Below are positions 1 to 8,178 of a stretch of 64,000 bases of DNA, piece by piece. The position numbers were made by a program, and so were the translations under genes. The DNA lies in the NCBI GenBank assembly GCA_000940995.1, contig CP005974.1, positions 1,798,001 through 1,862,000 on the forward strand, given 5' to 3'. How positions within the stretch are numbered: the first letter of the stretch is position 1; the number at the start of each line of letters is the position of its first letter. The stretch is from Photobacterium gaetbulicola Gung47 (GTDB taxonomy: Bacteria > Pseudomonadota > Gammaproteobacteria > Enterobacterales > Vibrionaceae). The notes beneath the pieces were generated by a model. That model was not told the DNA's origin. It worked only from the letters and a program-made list of their open reading frames with translations, and ran no database searches.

Positions 1-129
1 AGCATGTTCCGGGTAGCGAGCTGGGACAAGTTTTCCCGTCCGCCGCTGCGGCCAAAATATACCCTGGGCCAGGATACCTGGTGGATTGACAGTGAAAAGG
101 CAGCCAAGTTGCCTGAGAAGCGGCGGTAA
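1..129 (+). CDS. yejA: YejA-like extracellular solute-binding protein, C-terminal end (partial)
   Basis: An open frame enters from the left edge and ends at TAA 127-129, giving 42 residues. The visible tail contains the stretch YTLGQDTWWID and ends in KLPEKRR. This resembles the C-terminus of YejA, the periplasmic binding protein of the YejABEF peptide/microcin C importer. The next gene, yejB, starts two bases after the stop, so the genes are evidently one operon. Identification rests on the short tail plus the yejBEF context; the rest of the gene lies outside the window. Confidence 0.8.
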   Translation, partial: SMFRVASWDKFSRPPLRPKYTLGQDTWWIDSEKAAKLPEKRR

Positions 130-131
130 CC

Positions 132-1217
132 ATGTCAGCATATATTATTCGGCGTTTGTTGTTGGTGATCCCCACCTTGTGGGCCATCATCACCATCAAC
201 TTCTTTGTCATTCAGATTGCCCCAGGCGGCCCGGTGGAGCAGGCGGTGGCCCAGCTTGAAGGCCACAGCTCGGGGATCATGGAGCGCTTTACGGGCGGAG
301 GGCAGGAGGTCGGCTCGCTGGAGCCGTCCGAGAATGGTTCGGGTTACCGGGGATCGCGCGGTCTGGATCCCGAAGTGGTCGAGGCGATCAAAAAACAGTT
401 TGGTTTCGACAAGCCGCTGCTTGAGCGGTATGTCGATATGCTCAAGGATTATGCGACCTTTAACTTCGGCGAGAGCCTGTTCAAAGGCGGCAATGTCATT
501 GATTTGATTATCGACCGCTTGCCGGTATCCATTTCGCTCGGGTTGTGGAGTACCCTGATCATTTACCTGGTGTCTATTCCGTTAGGGATAGCCAAGGCCA
601 TCAAGCATGGCTCGCGGTTTGATGTCTGGAGTAGCGCGGTGGTCATCGTGGGGTATGCGATCCCGGGGTTCCTGTTCGCGATTTTGCTGATTATCTTTTT
701 TGCCAGCGGCAACTATTTCAGTTGGTTCCCGCTGCGCGGCTTAGTGTCATCGAACTTTGAACAGTTGAACTGGTACCAGCAAATTATCGATTATTTTTGG
801 CATTTGACATTGCCGATTCTGGCCATGGTGATCGGCGGGTTTGCCACCTTGACCATGCTGACCAAAAACTCCTTTCTCGATGAAATCAACAAGCAGTACG
901 TGGTCACCGCCCGCGCCAAGGGGCTGGATGAGCGCAGTATCCTCTACCGCCATGTTTTCCGAAATGCCATGCTGATCATCATCGCAGGGTTTCCGGCGGC
1001 GTTTATCAGTATTTTCTTCACCGGCGCGATGCTGATTGAGGTTATGTTCTCGTTGGAAGGGATAGGACTGCTTGGGTTCGAGTCGACCATACAGCGGGAT
1101 TACCCGGTGGTATTTAGCTCTTTGTATATCATGACGCTACTAGGGCTTTTGCTGAACATTATTTCGGATATCACCTACACACTGGTTGATCCACGGATAG
1201 ATTTTGAGGCACGTTAG
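132..1217 (+). CDS. yejB: YejB-type ABC transporter permease (microcin C / oligopeptide uptake)
   Basis: This is a 361-residue inner-membrane permease. It opens with the typical membrane anchor of the DppB/OppB/YejB class (YIIRRLLLVIPTLWAI) and ends with the conserved LVDPRIDF motif. The EAA-like cytoplasmic loop is visible around residues 255-275 (VVTARAKGLDERSILYRHVF), where the permease contacts the ATPase. Length matches E. coli YejB (364 aa). It sits 2 nt after yejA, and its stop overlaps the GTG start of yejE by one base, so the subunits are translationally coupled. The family imports peptides and, in E. coli, the peptide-nucleotide antibiotic microcin C. The substrate in this organism is inferred from homology only. 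Confidence 0.92.
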   Translation: MSAYIIRRLLLVIPTLWAIITINFFVIQIAPGGPVEQAVAQLEGHSSGIMERFTGGGQEVGSLEPSENGSGYRGSRGLDPEVVEAIKKQFGFDKPLLERYVDMLKDYATFNFGESLFKGGNVIDLIIDRLPVSISLGLWSTLIIYLVSIPLGIAKAIKHGSRFDVWSSAVVIVGYAIPGFLFAILLIIFFASGNYFSWFPLRGLVSSNFEQLNWYQQIIDYFWHLTLPILAMVIGGFATLTMLTKNSFLDEINKQYVVTARAKGLDERSILYRHVFRNAMLIIIAGFPAAFISIFFTGAMLIEVMFSLEGIGLLGFESTIQRDYPVVFSSLYIMTLLGLLLNIISDITYTLVDPRIDFEAR

Positions 1218-2239
1218 TGAAACTGAACCCATTAACCAAGGAACGCTGGGCAAGATTTCGGGCACATAAGCGAGGCTATTGGTCGCTTTGGATCTTCTCG
1301 TTGCTGTTTTTCAGCAGCCTGTTTGCTGAAATTATTGCCAATGATAAACCGCTGGTGATCCAGTTTCAGTCGCAGTGGTATTTCCCTATTGTGACCCCAT
1401 ACTCGGAGACGGAGTTCGGCGGCGAATTCGACGCCGAGGCCGACTACACCGATCCGTATGTCGCCGAGCTGATCGAGGCCGACGGCTTTATGATCTGGCC
1501 GCTCATCCGTTTCAGTTACGACACCATCAACTACAACTTGTCGGGGCCCGCCCCGTCTCCGCCGGATAGCATCAACTGGCTTGGCACCGATGATAAGGGA
1601 CGGGATGTCCTGGCTCGGATCATCTATGGTTTTCGGATTTCGGTGTTGTTTGGGTTTGCCCTAACCATTATATCCACCGTCATTGGTGTGATTGTCGGTG
1701 CTTGTCAGGGCTATTACGGCGGCTGGCTTGATCTGTTCGGCCAGCGCTTCATCGAAGTATGGTCGGGTATGCCGACCTTGTTCTTGCTGATCATATTGTC
1801 GAGTTTTGTCGAGCCAAACTTCTGGTGGCTGCTGGGTATTATGGTGCTCTTTAGCTGGATGGGACTGGTCGGTGTCGTGCGTGCCGAGTTTCTCCGTTGC
1901 CGCAATCTCGATTATGTCCGGGCGGCGCAGGCGATGGGGGTCGGTGATGGCCGCATTATGCTGCGCCATATGCTGCCCAACGCCATGGTGGCCTCGCTCA
2001 CTATGATGCCGTTTATTCTCAGCGGTTCGGTGACCACGCTAACCTCGCTGGATTTCCTTGGCTTTGGCCTGCCGGCCGGGTCGCCGTCACTGGGCGAACT
2101 GCTGGCCCAGGGCAAAACGAACCTTCAGGCCCCTTGGCTGGGCTTATCGGCTTTTGTTGTTCTGTCTATCATGCTTAGCTTGCTGGTTTTTGTCGGTGAA
2201 GCGGTACGTGATGCATTTGATCCCCACCACCAGAGGTAA
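1217..2239 (+). CDS. yejE: YejE-type ABC transporter permease
   Basis: Second permease of the Yej importer, 340 aa, close to E. coli YejE (341 aa). An N-terminal membrane segment (about residues 23-42) is followed by a long periplasmic loop, which is typical of YejE. The loop ends in a conserved NWLGTDDKGRDVLARIIYG motif found in DppC/OppC/YejE proteins. Four or five further membrane segments and an EAA-like loop (about residues 225-250, AAQAMGVGDGRIMLRHMLPN) follow. The GTG start overlaps the yejB stop (TAGTG). It should form a heterodimer with YejB and be energised by YejF. Confidence 0.92.
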   Translation: MKLNPLTKERWARFRAHKRGYWSLWIFSLLFFSSLFAEIIANDKPLVIQFQSQWYFPIVTPYSETEFGGEFDAEADYTDPYVAELIEADGFMIWPLIRFSYDTINYNLSGPAPSPPDSINWLGTDDKGRDVLARIIYGFRISVLFGFALTIISTVIGVIVGACQGYYGGWLDLFGQRFIEVWSGMPTLFLLIILSSFVEPNFWWLLGIMVLFSWMGLVGVVRAEFLRCRNLDYVRAAQAMGVGDGRIMLRHMLPNAMVASLTMMPFILSGSVTTLTSLDFLGFGLPAGSPSLGELLAQGKTNLQAPWLGLSAFVVLSIMLSLLVFVGEAVRDAFDPHHQR

Positions 2240-2241
2240 CT

Positions 2242-3828
2242 ATGTCACAACCAATTATTACCATTGAAAACCTGTCGGTGGGCTTTCAAACCGGACAGTC
2301 AGTCAATCAGGTGACCTACAATGTCAGCCTGGATATCCGGCGCGGCGAAACCCTGGCGTTGGTGGGGGAGAGTGGCTCGGGCAAATCGGTGACGGCCAAT
2401 GCCATTTTGCGCCTGCTGCCGAAGTCTTCTACCCGCTACCTCAACGGTCACATTCACTATGATGGCATTGATATGATGAATTGTAGTGAAAGGGAGATGC
2501 GCGGTCTGCGGGGGCATCGGATTGGTATGATTTTCCAGGAGCCGATGATGTCACTCAATCCGCTGCACAAGGTTGGCCGCCAACTTTGCGAAACCTTGGC
2601 GATCCACCGCGGTACCCGGCAGCGTGAAGCGCAGCAGAAAGCACTCGAGTGGCTGAAAAAAGTCGGGATCAGAAATCCGGAAAAACGGCTGGAAGCCTAT
2701 CCCCATGAGTTATCAGGCGGCGAGCGGCAGCGGGTGATGATAGCCATGGCGCTGATCAACGAGCCGGAGCTGCTGATTGCCGATGAGCCGACCACGGCCC
2801 TTGATGTGTCGGTTCAGGCCCAGATCCTCGACCTGCTAAAAGATCTGCAGCGCGAAATGGGGATGGCCATGCTGTTTATTACCCATGATCTGAGTATCGT
2901 GCGCAAGATTGCCGATCGGGTCGCCGTTATGCAGATGGGGCGGCTGGTGGAAACCAACACCATGACCGAAGTGTTCGAGCGACCTCAGGATCCCTATACC
3001 ATCAAGTTGATCAATTCCGATCCGAGCGGGGAGCCCGTGCCTGTCGATATGGCGGCGACACCGATGTTCGAGGTCAAGGATTTGCGGGTGTGGTTCCCGA
3101 TAAAAGGCGGGGTGCTCAAGCGGGTAAAAGATCACATCAAGGCGGTCACTGATGTGAGCTTTATGTTGCGAACGGGGCACAGTGTTGGCTTGGTGGGAGA
3201 GAGTGGCTCGGGCAAGTCGACGACCGGTATGGCCATTCTCAAACTGCTTGAGAGTAGCGGCGAAATTGTCTATCGCGGTCAAGATATCTCGGCCTTCAAT
3301 CGCAAGCAAATGTTGCCCATGCGCAGTAAGTTGCAAGTGGTATTCCAGGACCCATTTTCAGCGTTGAACCCGAGGATGTCGGTGGCACAGATCATCGGCG
3401 AGGGATTAAAGGTTCACCAAAACCTGACGCCAGAGCAAGAAGACCAAATGATTTGTGATGCCATGCGCGATGTGGAGCTGGATCCGGAAACCCGCCACCG
3501 TTATCCCAACGAATTCTCGGGCGGCCAGCGCCAGCGTATTGCGATTGCAAGGGCATTGGTACTCAAGCCGTCATTTATCCTGCTGGATGAGCCAACCTCT
3601 TCGCTTGACCGAACCGTTCAATTCCAGGTGCTGACGTTATTGAAAACGCTGCAGCAGAAATATCACCTCACCTATCTATTTATCAGCCATGATCTCAGTG
3701 TCGTTAAGTCGCTGTGCCACTATACCTTGGTCCTGCGCCAAGGGCAGGTTGTCGAACAGGGAGAGACCCAGACTCTGTTTAGTGAGCCTAAACAAGACTA
3801 TACCAAGCAGTTGGTCGCTTTGTCCTAG
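2242..3828 (+). CDS. yejF: YejF-type ABC transporter, fused double ATP-binding protein
   Basis: This is a 528-residue cytoplasmic ATPase with two complete ABC domains in one chain, as in E. coli YejF (529 aa). Domain 1 (about residues 5-260) has Walker A GESGSGKS, signature LSGGERQRV and Walker B LLIADEP. Domain 2 (about 275-520) has Walker A GESGSGKST, signature FSGGQRQRI and Walker B FILLDEP. Both D-loops and switch histidines (THD, SHD) are present, so both sites look able to hydrolyse ATP. The start lies 2 nt after the yejE stop with AGAGG just upstream. It is the last gene of the yej operon. Confidence 0.93.
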   Translation: MSQPIITIENLSVGFQTGQSVNQVTYNVSLDIRRGETLALVGESGSGKSVTANAILRLLPKSSTRYLNGHIHYDGIDMMNCSEREMRGLRGHRIGMIFQEPMMSLNPLHKVGRQLCETLAIHRGTRQREAQQKALEWLKKVGIRNPEKRLEAYPHELSGGERQRVMIAMALINEPELLIADEPTTALDVSVQAQILDLLKDLQREMGMAMLFITHDLSIVRKIADRVAVMQMGRLVETNTMTEVFERPQDPYTIKLINSDPSGEPVPVDMAATPMFEVKDLRVWFPIKGGVLKRVKDHIKAVTDVSFMLRTGHSVGLVGESGSGKSTTGMAILKLLESSGEIVYRGQDISAFNRKQMLPMRSKLQVVFQDPFSALNPRMSVAQIIGEGLKVHQNLTPEQEDQMICDAMRDVELDPETRHRYPNEFSGGQRQRIAIARALVLKPSFILLDEPTSSLDRTVQFQVLTLLKTLQQKYHLTYLFISHDLSVVKSLCHYTLVLRQGQVVEQGETQTLFSEPKQDYTKQLVALS

Positions 3829-3932
3829 GTGGTAATACCAGACATTTGTAGCTGTGATGTTACGTGCTTCTCAGACATAATGTGTCGCCAAAGAGGCGTG
3901 CTTGTCATAATCGACTAAAATCTGACCAAATA

Positions 3933-3967
3933 AAGGTTTTACCTATTACTGTGATAGGCAAAACCTT
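3933..3967 (+). terminator. Hairpin downstream of yejF
   Basis: AAGGTTTT-A-CCTAT and ATAGG-C-AAAACCTT form a 14-bp stem with one mismatch around a 7-nt loop. A short T-run follows about 10 nt later, so it is not a textbook intrinsic terminator. Position after yejF and before zwf suggests it ends the yej transcript. Confidence 0.45.
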
Positions 3968-3998
3968 CTGGTGCTTTTTAGTCGTGTTGATAACATCA

Positions 3999-4076
3999 AT
4001 ACCAACCTGAATAATGTCCTCTGAATCAGTGAGATAATAATTACTGATAACCTCAAAGCATTAATCAGCTTGGTAT
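3999..4076. repeat. REP/MITE-like palindromic element
   Basis: The first 17 bases (3999-4015) and the last 17 (4060-4076) are inverted copies matching at 15 of 17 positions, with ATACCAA outermost. A nested shorter inverted repeat (TCAGT...ACTGA) lies inside. The whole 78 bp can fold into one long hairpin and encodes nothing. It occupies the 304-bp gap between yejF and zwf. Repeats with ATACCAA/TTGGTAT ends are, as far as I recall, common between genes in marine gammaproteobacteria; copy number here is unknown. Confidence 0.5.
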
Positions 4077-4132
4077 CACTACAATAATATGAATAACTTG
4101 TCCTGATGGATTCAGGCGAGTGGGAAAGCATT

Positions 4133-5632
4133 ATGGTTAAGCCTGAAAATAATTGTATCGTCATCTTCGGGGCGTCGGGTGACCTGACCCATCGTAAGTT
4201 GATCCCAGCCTTTTACCACCTATTCGCGAATGGATTGCTCTCTGAGGAATTCGCAATTTTGGGGGTAAGCCGAACACACTACTCTGATGCTGAGTTCCAG
4301 CAGAAGTTGAAAGAATCACTGACAGCCAACGAAAAAGTTGATCCTCAAGTGTTGGATGCTTTCTGTCAGCGCCTGCACTACCAGGCCATCGATACCAAGA
4401 GCGTAGAAGATTATGCCAAGCTCAAAGCCCGTTTGGATGAGATTGGGCACAAGTATCGCACCGGTGGCAACACGACCTTCTATCTGGCAACACCACCTAG
4501 CCTGTACAGCGTGATCCCAGAATGTCTGGCCGCACACGGTCTGAACAAGGAAGACAATGGCTGGAAACGTCTAATTGTCGAAAAGCCGTTTGGTTATGAC
4601 TTGGCCACGGCCGAGCAGCTTGATCATGACTTGCACGCCCATTTCCAAGAACACCAAATCTACCGTATCGACCACTACCTGGGTAAAGAAACCGTTCAGA
4701 ACCTGCTGGTATTCCGTTTTGCCAACGGCATGTTCGAACCGCTTTGGAACCGCAATTTTATCGACTATGTCGAGATCACCGCGGCAGAATTCCTCGGTGT
4801 CGAAGAGCGTGGAGGGTATTACGACGGCGCGGGCGCTGTGCGTGATATGTTCCAGAACCATTTGCTACAGGTGCTGGCAATGGTTGGTATGGAGCCGCCG
4901 GCGGCTATCAATGCCGACTCGATGCGTGATGAAGTGATGAAGGTGTTCAAGAGCCTCCAGCCGCTTTCTGAAAACGATCTGCAAAATAACCTGGTACTGG
5001 GCCAGTATACGGAATCAGACGTTCGTGGCGATCACCTTAAGGGATACCGCGAAGAGCCGGGGGTGGCGGAAGATTCACGTACCGAGACCTATGTCGGTTT
5101 GAAGATGTTTATCGATAACTGGCGCTGGAACGGGGTACCTTTCTATGTCCGTACCGGTAAGCGGTTGCCAACCCGTGTGACCGAAGTGGTTATTCACTTC
5201 AAAAAGACCCCCCATCCAGTCTTTGGGGCCAATGCGCCGGAGAACAAACTGATCATTCGTATCCAACCGGATGAAGGCATCCTGATGAGCTTTGGCCTCA
5301 AGAAGCCGGGAGCCGGGTTTGAAGCCAAAGAAGTGAGCATGGACTTTCACTATGAAAGCCTGGAAGAGACGCACATGCTGACTGCCTATGAGCGTTTGCT
5401 GCTGGACTCGATGAAAGGGGATGCCACCCTCTTTGCCCGTACCGATGCGGTGAAGGCCTGCTGGCAGTTTGTCCAGCCGATTCTGGAGTACAAAGAAAAC
5501 CCAGAGCACCTTTATGGCTATGCGGCGGGCACGTGGGGGCCGAAAGAAGCCGACGAGCTATTGTCTCGTGATGGCCGCGAGTGGCGCTTCCCATGTAAGA
5601 ACCTGACCAATACCGACTATTGCGAGCTATGA
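4133..5632 (+). CDS. zwf: Glucose-6-phosphate 1-dehydrogenase
   Basis: Cytoplasmic enzyme that oxidises glucose-6-phosphate to 6-phosphogluconolactone with NADP+, the entry step of the oxidative pentose phosphate pathway. The N-terminus has the Rossmann motif GASGDLTHRK (about residues 12-21), and the catalytic signature RIDHYLGKETVQN lies near residue 185. I place the start at ATG 4133 (MVKPENN, 499 aa), because Vibrio homologues begin MV.PEN and GGGAA precedes it. An in-frame ATG at 4106 would add nine unconserved residues. The stop overlaps the pgl start (ATGA), so the two are translationally coupled. It forms an operon with pgl and gnd. Confidence 0.95.
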   Translation: MVKPENNCIVIFGASGDLTHRKLIPAFYHLFANGLLSEEFAILGVSRTHYSDAEFQQKLKESLTANEKVDPQVLDAFCQRLHYQAIDTKSVEDYAKLKARLDEIGHKYRTGGNTTFYLATPPSLYSVIPECLAAHGLNKEDNGWKRLIVEKPFGYDLATAEQLDHDLHAHFQEHQIYRIDHYLGKETVQNLLVFRFANGMFEPLWNRNFIDYVEITAAEFLGVEERGGYYDGAGAVRDMFQNHLLQVLAMVGMEPPAAINADSMRDEVMKVFKSLQPLSENDLQNNLVLGQYTESDVRGDHLKGYREEPGVAEDSRTETYVGLKMFIDNWRWNGVPFYVRTGKRLPTRVTEVVIHFKKTPHPVFGANAPENKLIIRIQPDEGILMSFGLKKPGAGFEAKEVSMDFHYESLEETHMLTAYERLLLDSMKGDATLFARTDAVKACWQFVQPILEYKENPEHLYGYAAGTWGPKEADELLSRDGREWRFPCKNLTNTDYCEL

Positions 5633-6351
5633 GTGAGATGAATTACCACGTATTTGAAAATGCCGAGCAGGTTGTTCATGCATTGGCGACTAGCTTACAG
5701 GACTACAGTGAGCAGGGGCGTCCCGTTCATATCTCACTGTCGGGTGGCAGTACGCCATCCCAGTTGTTTGCCTATTTGGCCGGTTCTGAGTTTGCTCAGT
5801 CCATCCAGTGGCAAAACCTCCATTTCTGGTGGGGGGACGAACGCTGTGTCGCACCGGATGACGAGCAAAGCAATTACGGTCAGGCCAAAGCCTTGCTGTT
5901 CGACCACATAGCGATCCCTGCTGAAAATATCCACCGTATCCGCGGTGAAGACTTCGCGGCAATGGAAGCGATCCGCTTTGCCCAAGAGATGAGTTCAGAA
6001 ATCCCGGCAAAGGACGGGGTACCTGAGTTTGACTGGATTTTGCTCGGCATGGGTACTGATGGCCATACGGCGTCTCTGTTCCCAGGGCAAACAGACTACA
6101 ACACAACGGAAATCGCCGCGATTGCGGCGCATCCAGAGACTCGCCAGATCCGCGTGACCAAAACCGCGCACCTGCTGGCAAATGCAAAACGTATTACCTA
6201 CTTGGTGCTAGGTGCAGGCAAAGCGTCGGTGGTCAAAGAGATTGCCGACAATGCACCGGCTGCACAAGCGTATCCAGCAGCCCAGGTTAGCGCGAAAGCG
6301 GGCACTACCGAGTGGTATTTAGATTCAGAAGCAGCCAAAGAGCTGGCATAA
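5629..6351 (+). CDS. pgl: 6-phosphogluconolactonase (DevB/Pgl type)
   Basis: This 240-residue enzyme hydrolyses 6-phosphogluconolactone to 6-phosphogluconate, linking Zwf and Gnd. Family motifs are visible: SLSGGSTPS (about residues 37-45), WWGDERCVAPDD (about 67-78) and LGMGTDGHTASLFPG (about 140-154). The ATG at 5629 overlaps the zwf stop by four bases, the usual coupling arrangement. A TTG at 5620 is also in frame but lies inside the zwf coding region and is less likely. This is the DevB-type lactonase, not the unrelated YbhE type of E. coli. Confidence 0.95.
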   Translation: MSEMNYHVFENAEQVVHALATSLQDYSEQGRPVHISLSGGSTPSQLFAYLAGSEFAQSIQWQNLHFWWGDERCVAPDDEQSNYGQAKALLFDHIAIPAENIHRIRGEDFAAMEAIRFAQEMSSEIPAKDGVPEFDWILLGMGTDGHTASLFPGQTDYNTTEIAAIAAHPETRQIRVTKTAHLLANAKRITYLVLGAGKASVVKEIADNAPAAQAYPAAQVSAKAGTTEWYLDSEAAKELA

Positions 6352-6363
6352 GGAGAGAAGTAA

Positions 6364-7812
6364 ATGAAAGCTGATATTGGTGTTATCGGTCTGGCCGTGA
6401 TGGGGCAGAACCTGATCCTAAACATGAACGATAACGGATTTAAAGTGGTTGCCTACAACCGTACCGTGGCGAAAGTGGATGAATTTTTGCAAGGTCCGGC
6501 GAAAGGGACCAACATTGTCGGTGCAATTTCTCTTGAAGATCTGGTTGGCAAGCTTGAATCGCCGCGCAAGGTGATGTTGATGGTCCGCGCCGGTGCCGTT
6601 GTTGATCAGTTTATCGACAGCCTGGTACCGCTGCTAGACGAAGGCGACATCATCATTGATGGTGGTAACACCAACTACCCGGATACCAACCGTCGCGTGG
6701 CAGCGCTACGCGAGAAAGGTATCCGCTATGTCGGTGCGGGTGTATCCGGCGGGGAAGAAGGTGCACGTTTCGGGCCGTCTATCATGCCAGGTGGCGATCC
6801 TGAAGCATGGCCACATGTTAAGCCGATTTTCCAGGCTATTGCAGCTAAAACCGATAAAGGCGAAGCGTGCTGTGACTGGGTCGGTAAAGAAGGCGCTGGC
6901 CATTTTGTGAAAATGGTTCACAACGGTATCGAATACGGTGACATGCAGCTGATCAGCGAAGCGTACCACTTCATGAAAGAAGGCCTGGGTATGTCTCATG
7001 ATGAGATGCAGGCAACGTTTGCCGAGTGGAACAAAACTGAGCTGGATAGCTACCTGATCGAAATCACAGCCGACATCCTAGGTTACCGCGATGAAGACGG
7101 TGAGCCGCTGGTCGAGAAGATCCTAGATACAGCAGGCCAGAAAGGGACCGGTAAGTGGACAGGTATTAACGCCCTTGACCACGGTATTCCGCTGACGCTG
7201 ATCACCGAATCAGTATTTGCTCGCTGCCTGTCGTCACTGAAAGAGCAGCGCGAAGAGGCGGCGTCGCTGTTCAACAATCCAATTACTGCCGTGGAAGGTG
7301 ACAAGTCTGAGTGGCTGGATGCACTGCGTCAGGCACTGCTGGCGTCTAAGATCATCTCATACGCTCAGGGCTTTATGCTGATCCGTGAGGCGTCTGAGTC
7401 TAACAACTGGGATCTGAACTACGGCAACGTGGCGCTGATGTGGCGTGGCGGTTGTATCATCCGCAGTGCCTTCCTGGGGAACATCCGTGATGCTTTCGAA
7501 GCCAACCCTGAGCTTGCGTTCCTAGGGCTGGATAGCTACTTCAAGGATATCCTTGAAGGCTGCCTACCGGCATGGCGAAAAGTCGTTGCTAAGTCATTCG
7601 AGACTGGCCTACCAATGCCTTGTATGTCCTCGGCGCTGACCTTCCTAAATGGTTACACCACGGCTCGCCTGCCAGCCAACATGCTACAAGCGCAGCGTGA
7701 CTATTTTGGTGCGCATACTTATGAGCGCACTGACAAGCCACGCGGCGAGTTTTACCACACCAACTGGACCGGTACCGGCGGTGATATTTCGTCAACAACC
7801 TACGATGTTTGA
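6364..7812 (+). CDS. gnd: 6-phosphogluconate dehydrogenase, decarboxylating
   Basis: Cytoplasmic enzyme of 482 aa that converts 6-phosphogluconate to ribulose-5-phosphate plus CO2 and NADPH. It shows the N-terminal dinucleotide-binding motif GLAVMGQNL, the substrate-binding signature DGGNTNYPDT and the catalytic segment GAGHFVKMVHNGIEYGDMQ. Strong Shine-Dalgarno bases (AGGAGAG) lie 12 nt after pgl. It is the last gene of zwf-pgl-gnd and is followed by a clear intrinsic terminator. The G-rich A-G-x-x-x-A start fits the NADP-dependent long-chain form. Confidence 0.96.
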   Translation: MKADIGVIGLAVMGQNLILNMNDNGFKVVAYNRTVAKVDEFLQGPAKGTNIVGAISLEDLVGKLESPRKVMLMVRAGAVVDQFIDSLVPLLDEGDIIIDGGNTNYPDTNRRVAALREKGIRYVGAGVSGGEEGARFGPSIMPGGDPEAWPHVKPIFQAIAAKTDKGEACCDWVGKEGAGHFVKMVHNGIEYGDMQLISEAYHFMKEGLGMSHDEMQATFAEWNKTELDSYLIEITADILGYRDEDGEPLVEKILDTAGQKGTGKWTGINALDHGIPLTLITESVFARCLSSLKEQREEAASLFNNPITAVEGDKSEWLDALRQALLASKIISYAQGFMLIREASESNNWDLNYGNVALMWRGGCIIRSAFLGNIRDAFEANPELAFLGLDSYFKDILEGCLPAWRKVVAKSFETGLPMPCMSSALTFLNGYTTARLPANMLQAQRDYFGAHTYERTDKPRGEFYHTNWTGTGGDISSTTYDV

Positions 7813-7845
7813 TTCATTGCTTAACGGATAGATCTAACTGAGAGA

Positions 7846-7873
7846 AAAGGCGCTGATTATTCAGCGCCTTTTT
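7846..7873 (+). terminator. Intrinsic terminator after gnd
   Basis: AAGGCGCTGA and TCAGCGCCTT pair perfectly (10 bp) around TTAT and are followed by TTT. It ends the zwf-pgl-gnd transcript. Confidence 0.9.
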
Positions 7874-8178
7874 GTTATGAAAGCAATGTAAATATGCGAG
7901 GGGAAGGCAATAGCGAAAAATTGTGATCGATGAAGAATATTTGGATTTGTTTGCTTGTTATTTAAACAATGAAGTAACAATCCCGTAGCAAGAAATCCAG
8001 TTTGTTCGACCTAAATCACGTAATTTATTGGGGGCTTAAACTGTGAGGGCGCAGACCCTCCGTTTTATGCGCCATAGATCACGCTAAATTGCATGACGAA
8101 ATAAAATATTTAACATTTGCCTTACAATGTGATTATTATACTGACGAAGCATTAACCAATCATACAGGGAGTTTTTTA
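7874..8178 (+). promoter_or_regulatory. Leader region of the AGCS symporter
   Basis: About 300 non-coding bases lie before the symporter gene. A small hairpin, GAGGG-CGCAGA-CCCTC followed by CGTTTTA (8045-8067), could act as a weak attenuator. In Vibrio cholerae the equivalent symporter gene is preceded by a tandem glycine riboswitch, but I could not find its conserved core segments here. The region is otherwise AT-rich and unremarkable. Confidence 0.3.

Noticed and set aside
4106..4132. Upstream ATG as start of zwf
   Set aside because: It would add nine residues absent from homologues; ATG 4133 has a better position and matches the Vibrio N-terminus.
7874..8178. Glycine riboswitch upstream of the AGCS symporter
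   Set aside because: Known for the V. cholerae homologue, so I looked for its conserved core segments; none is visible here.
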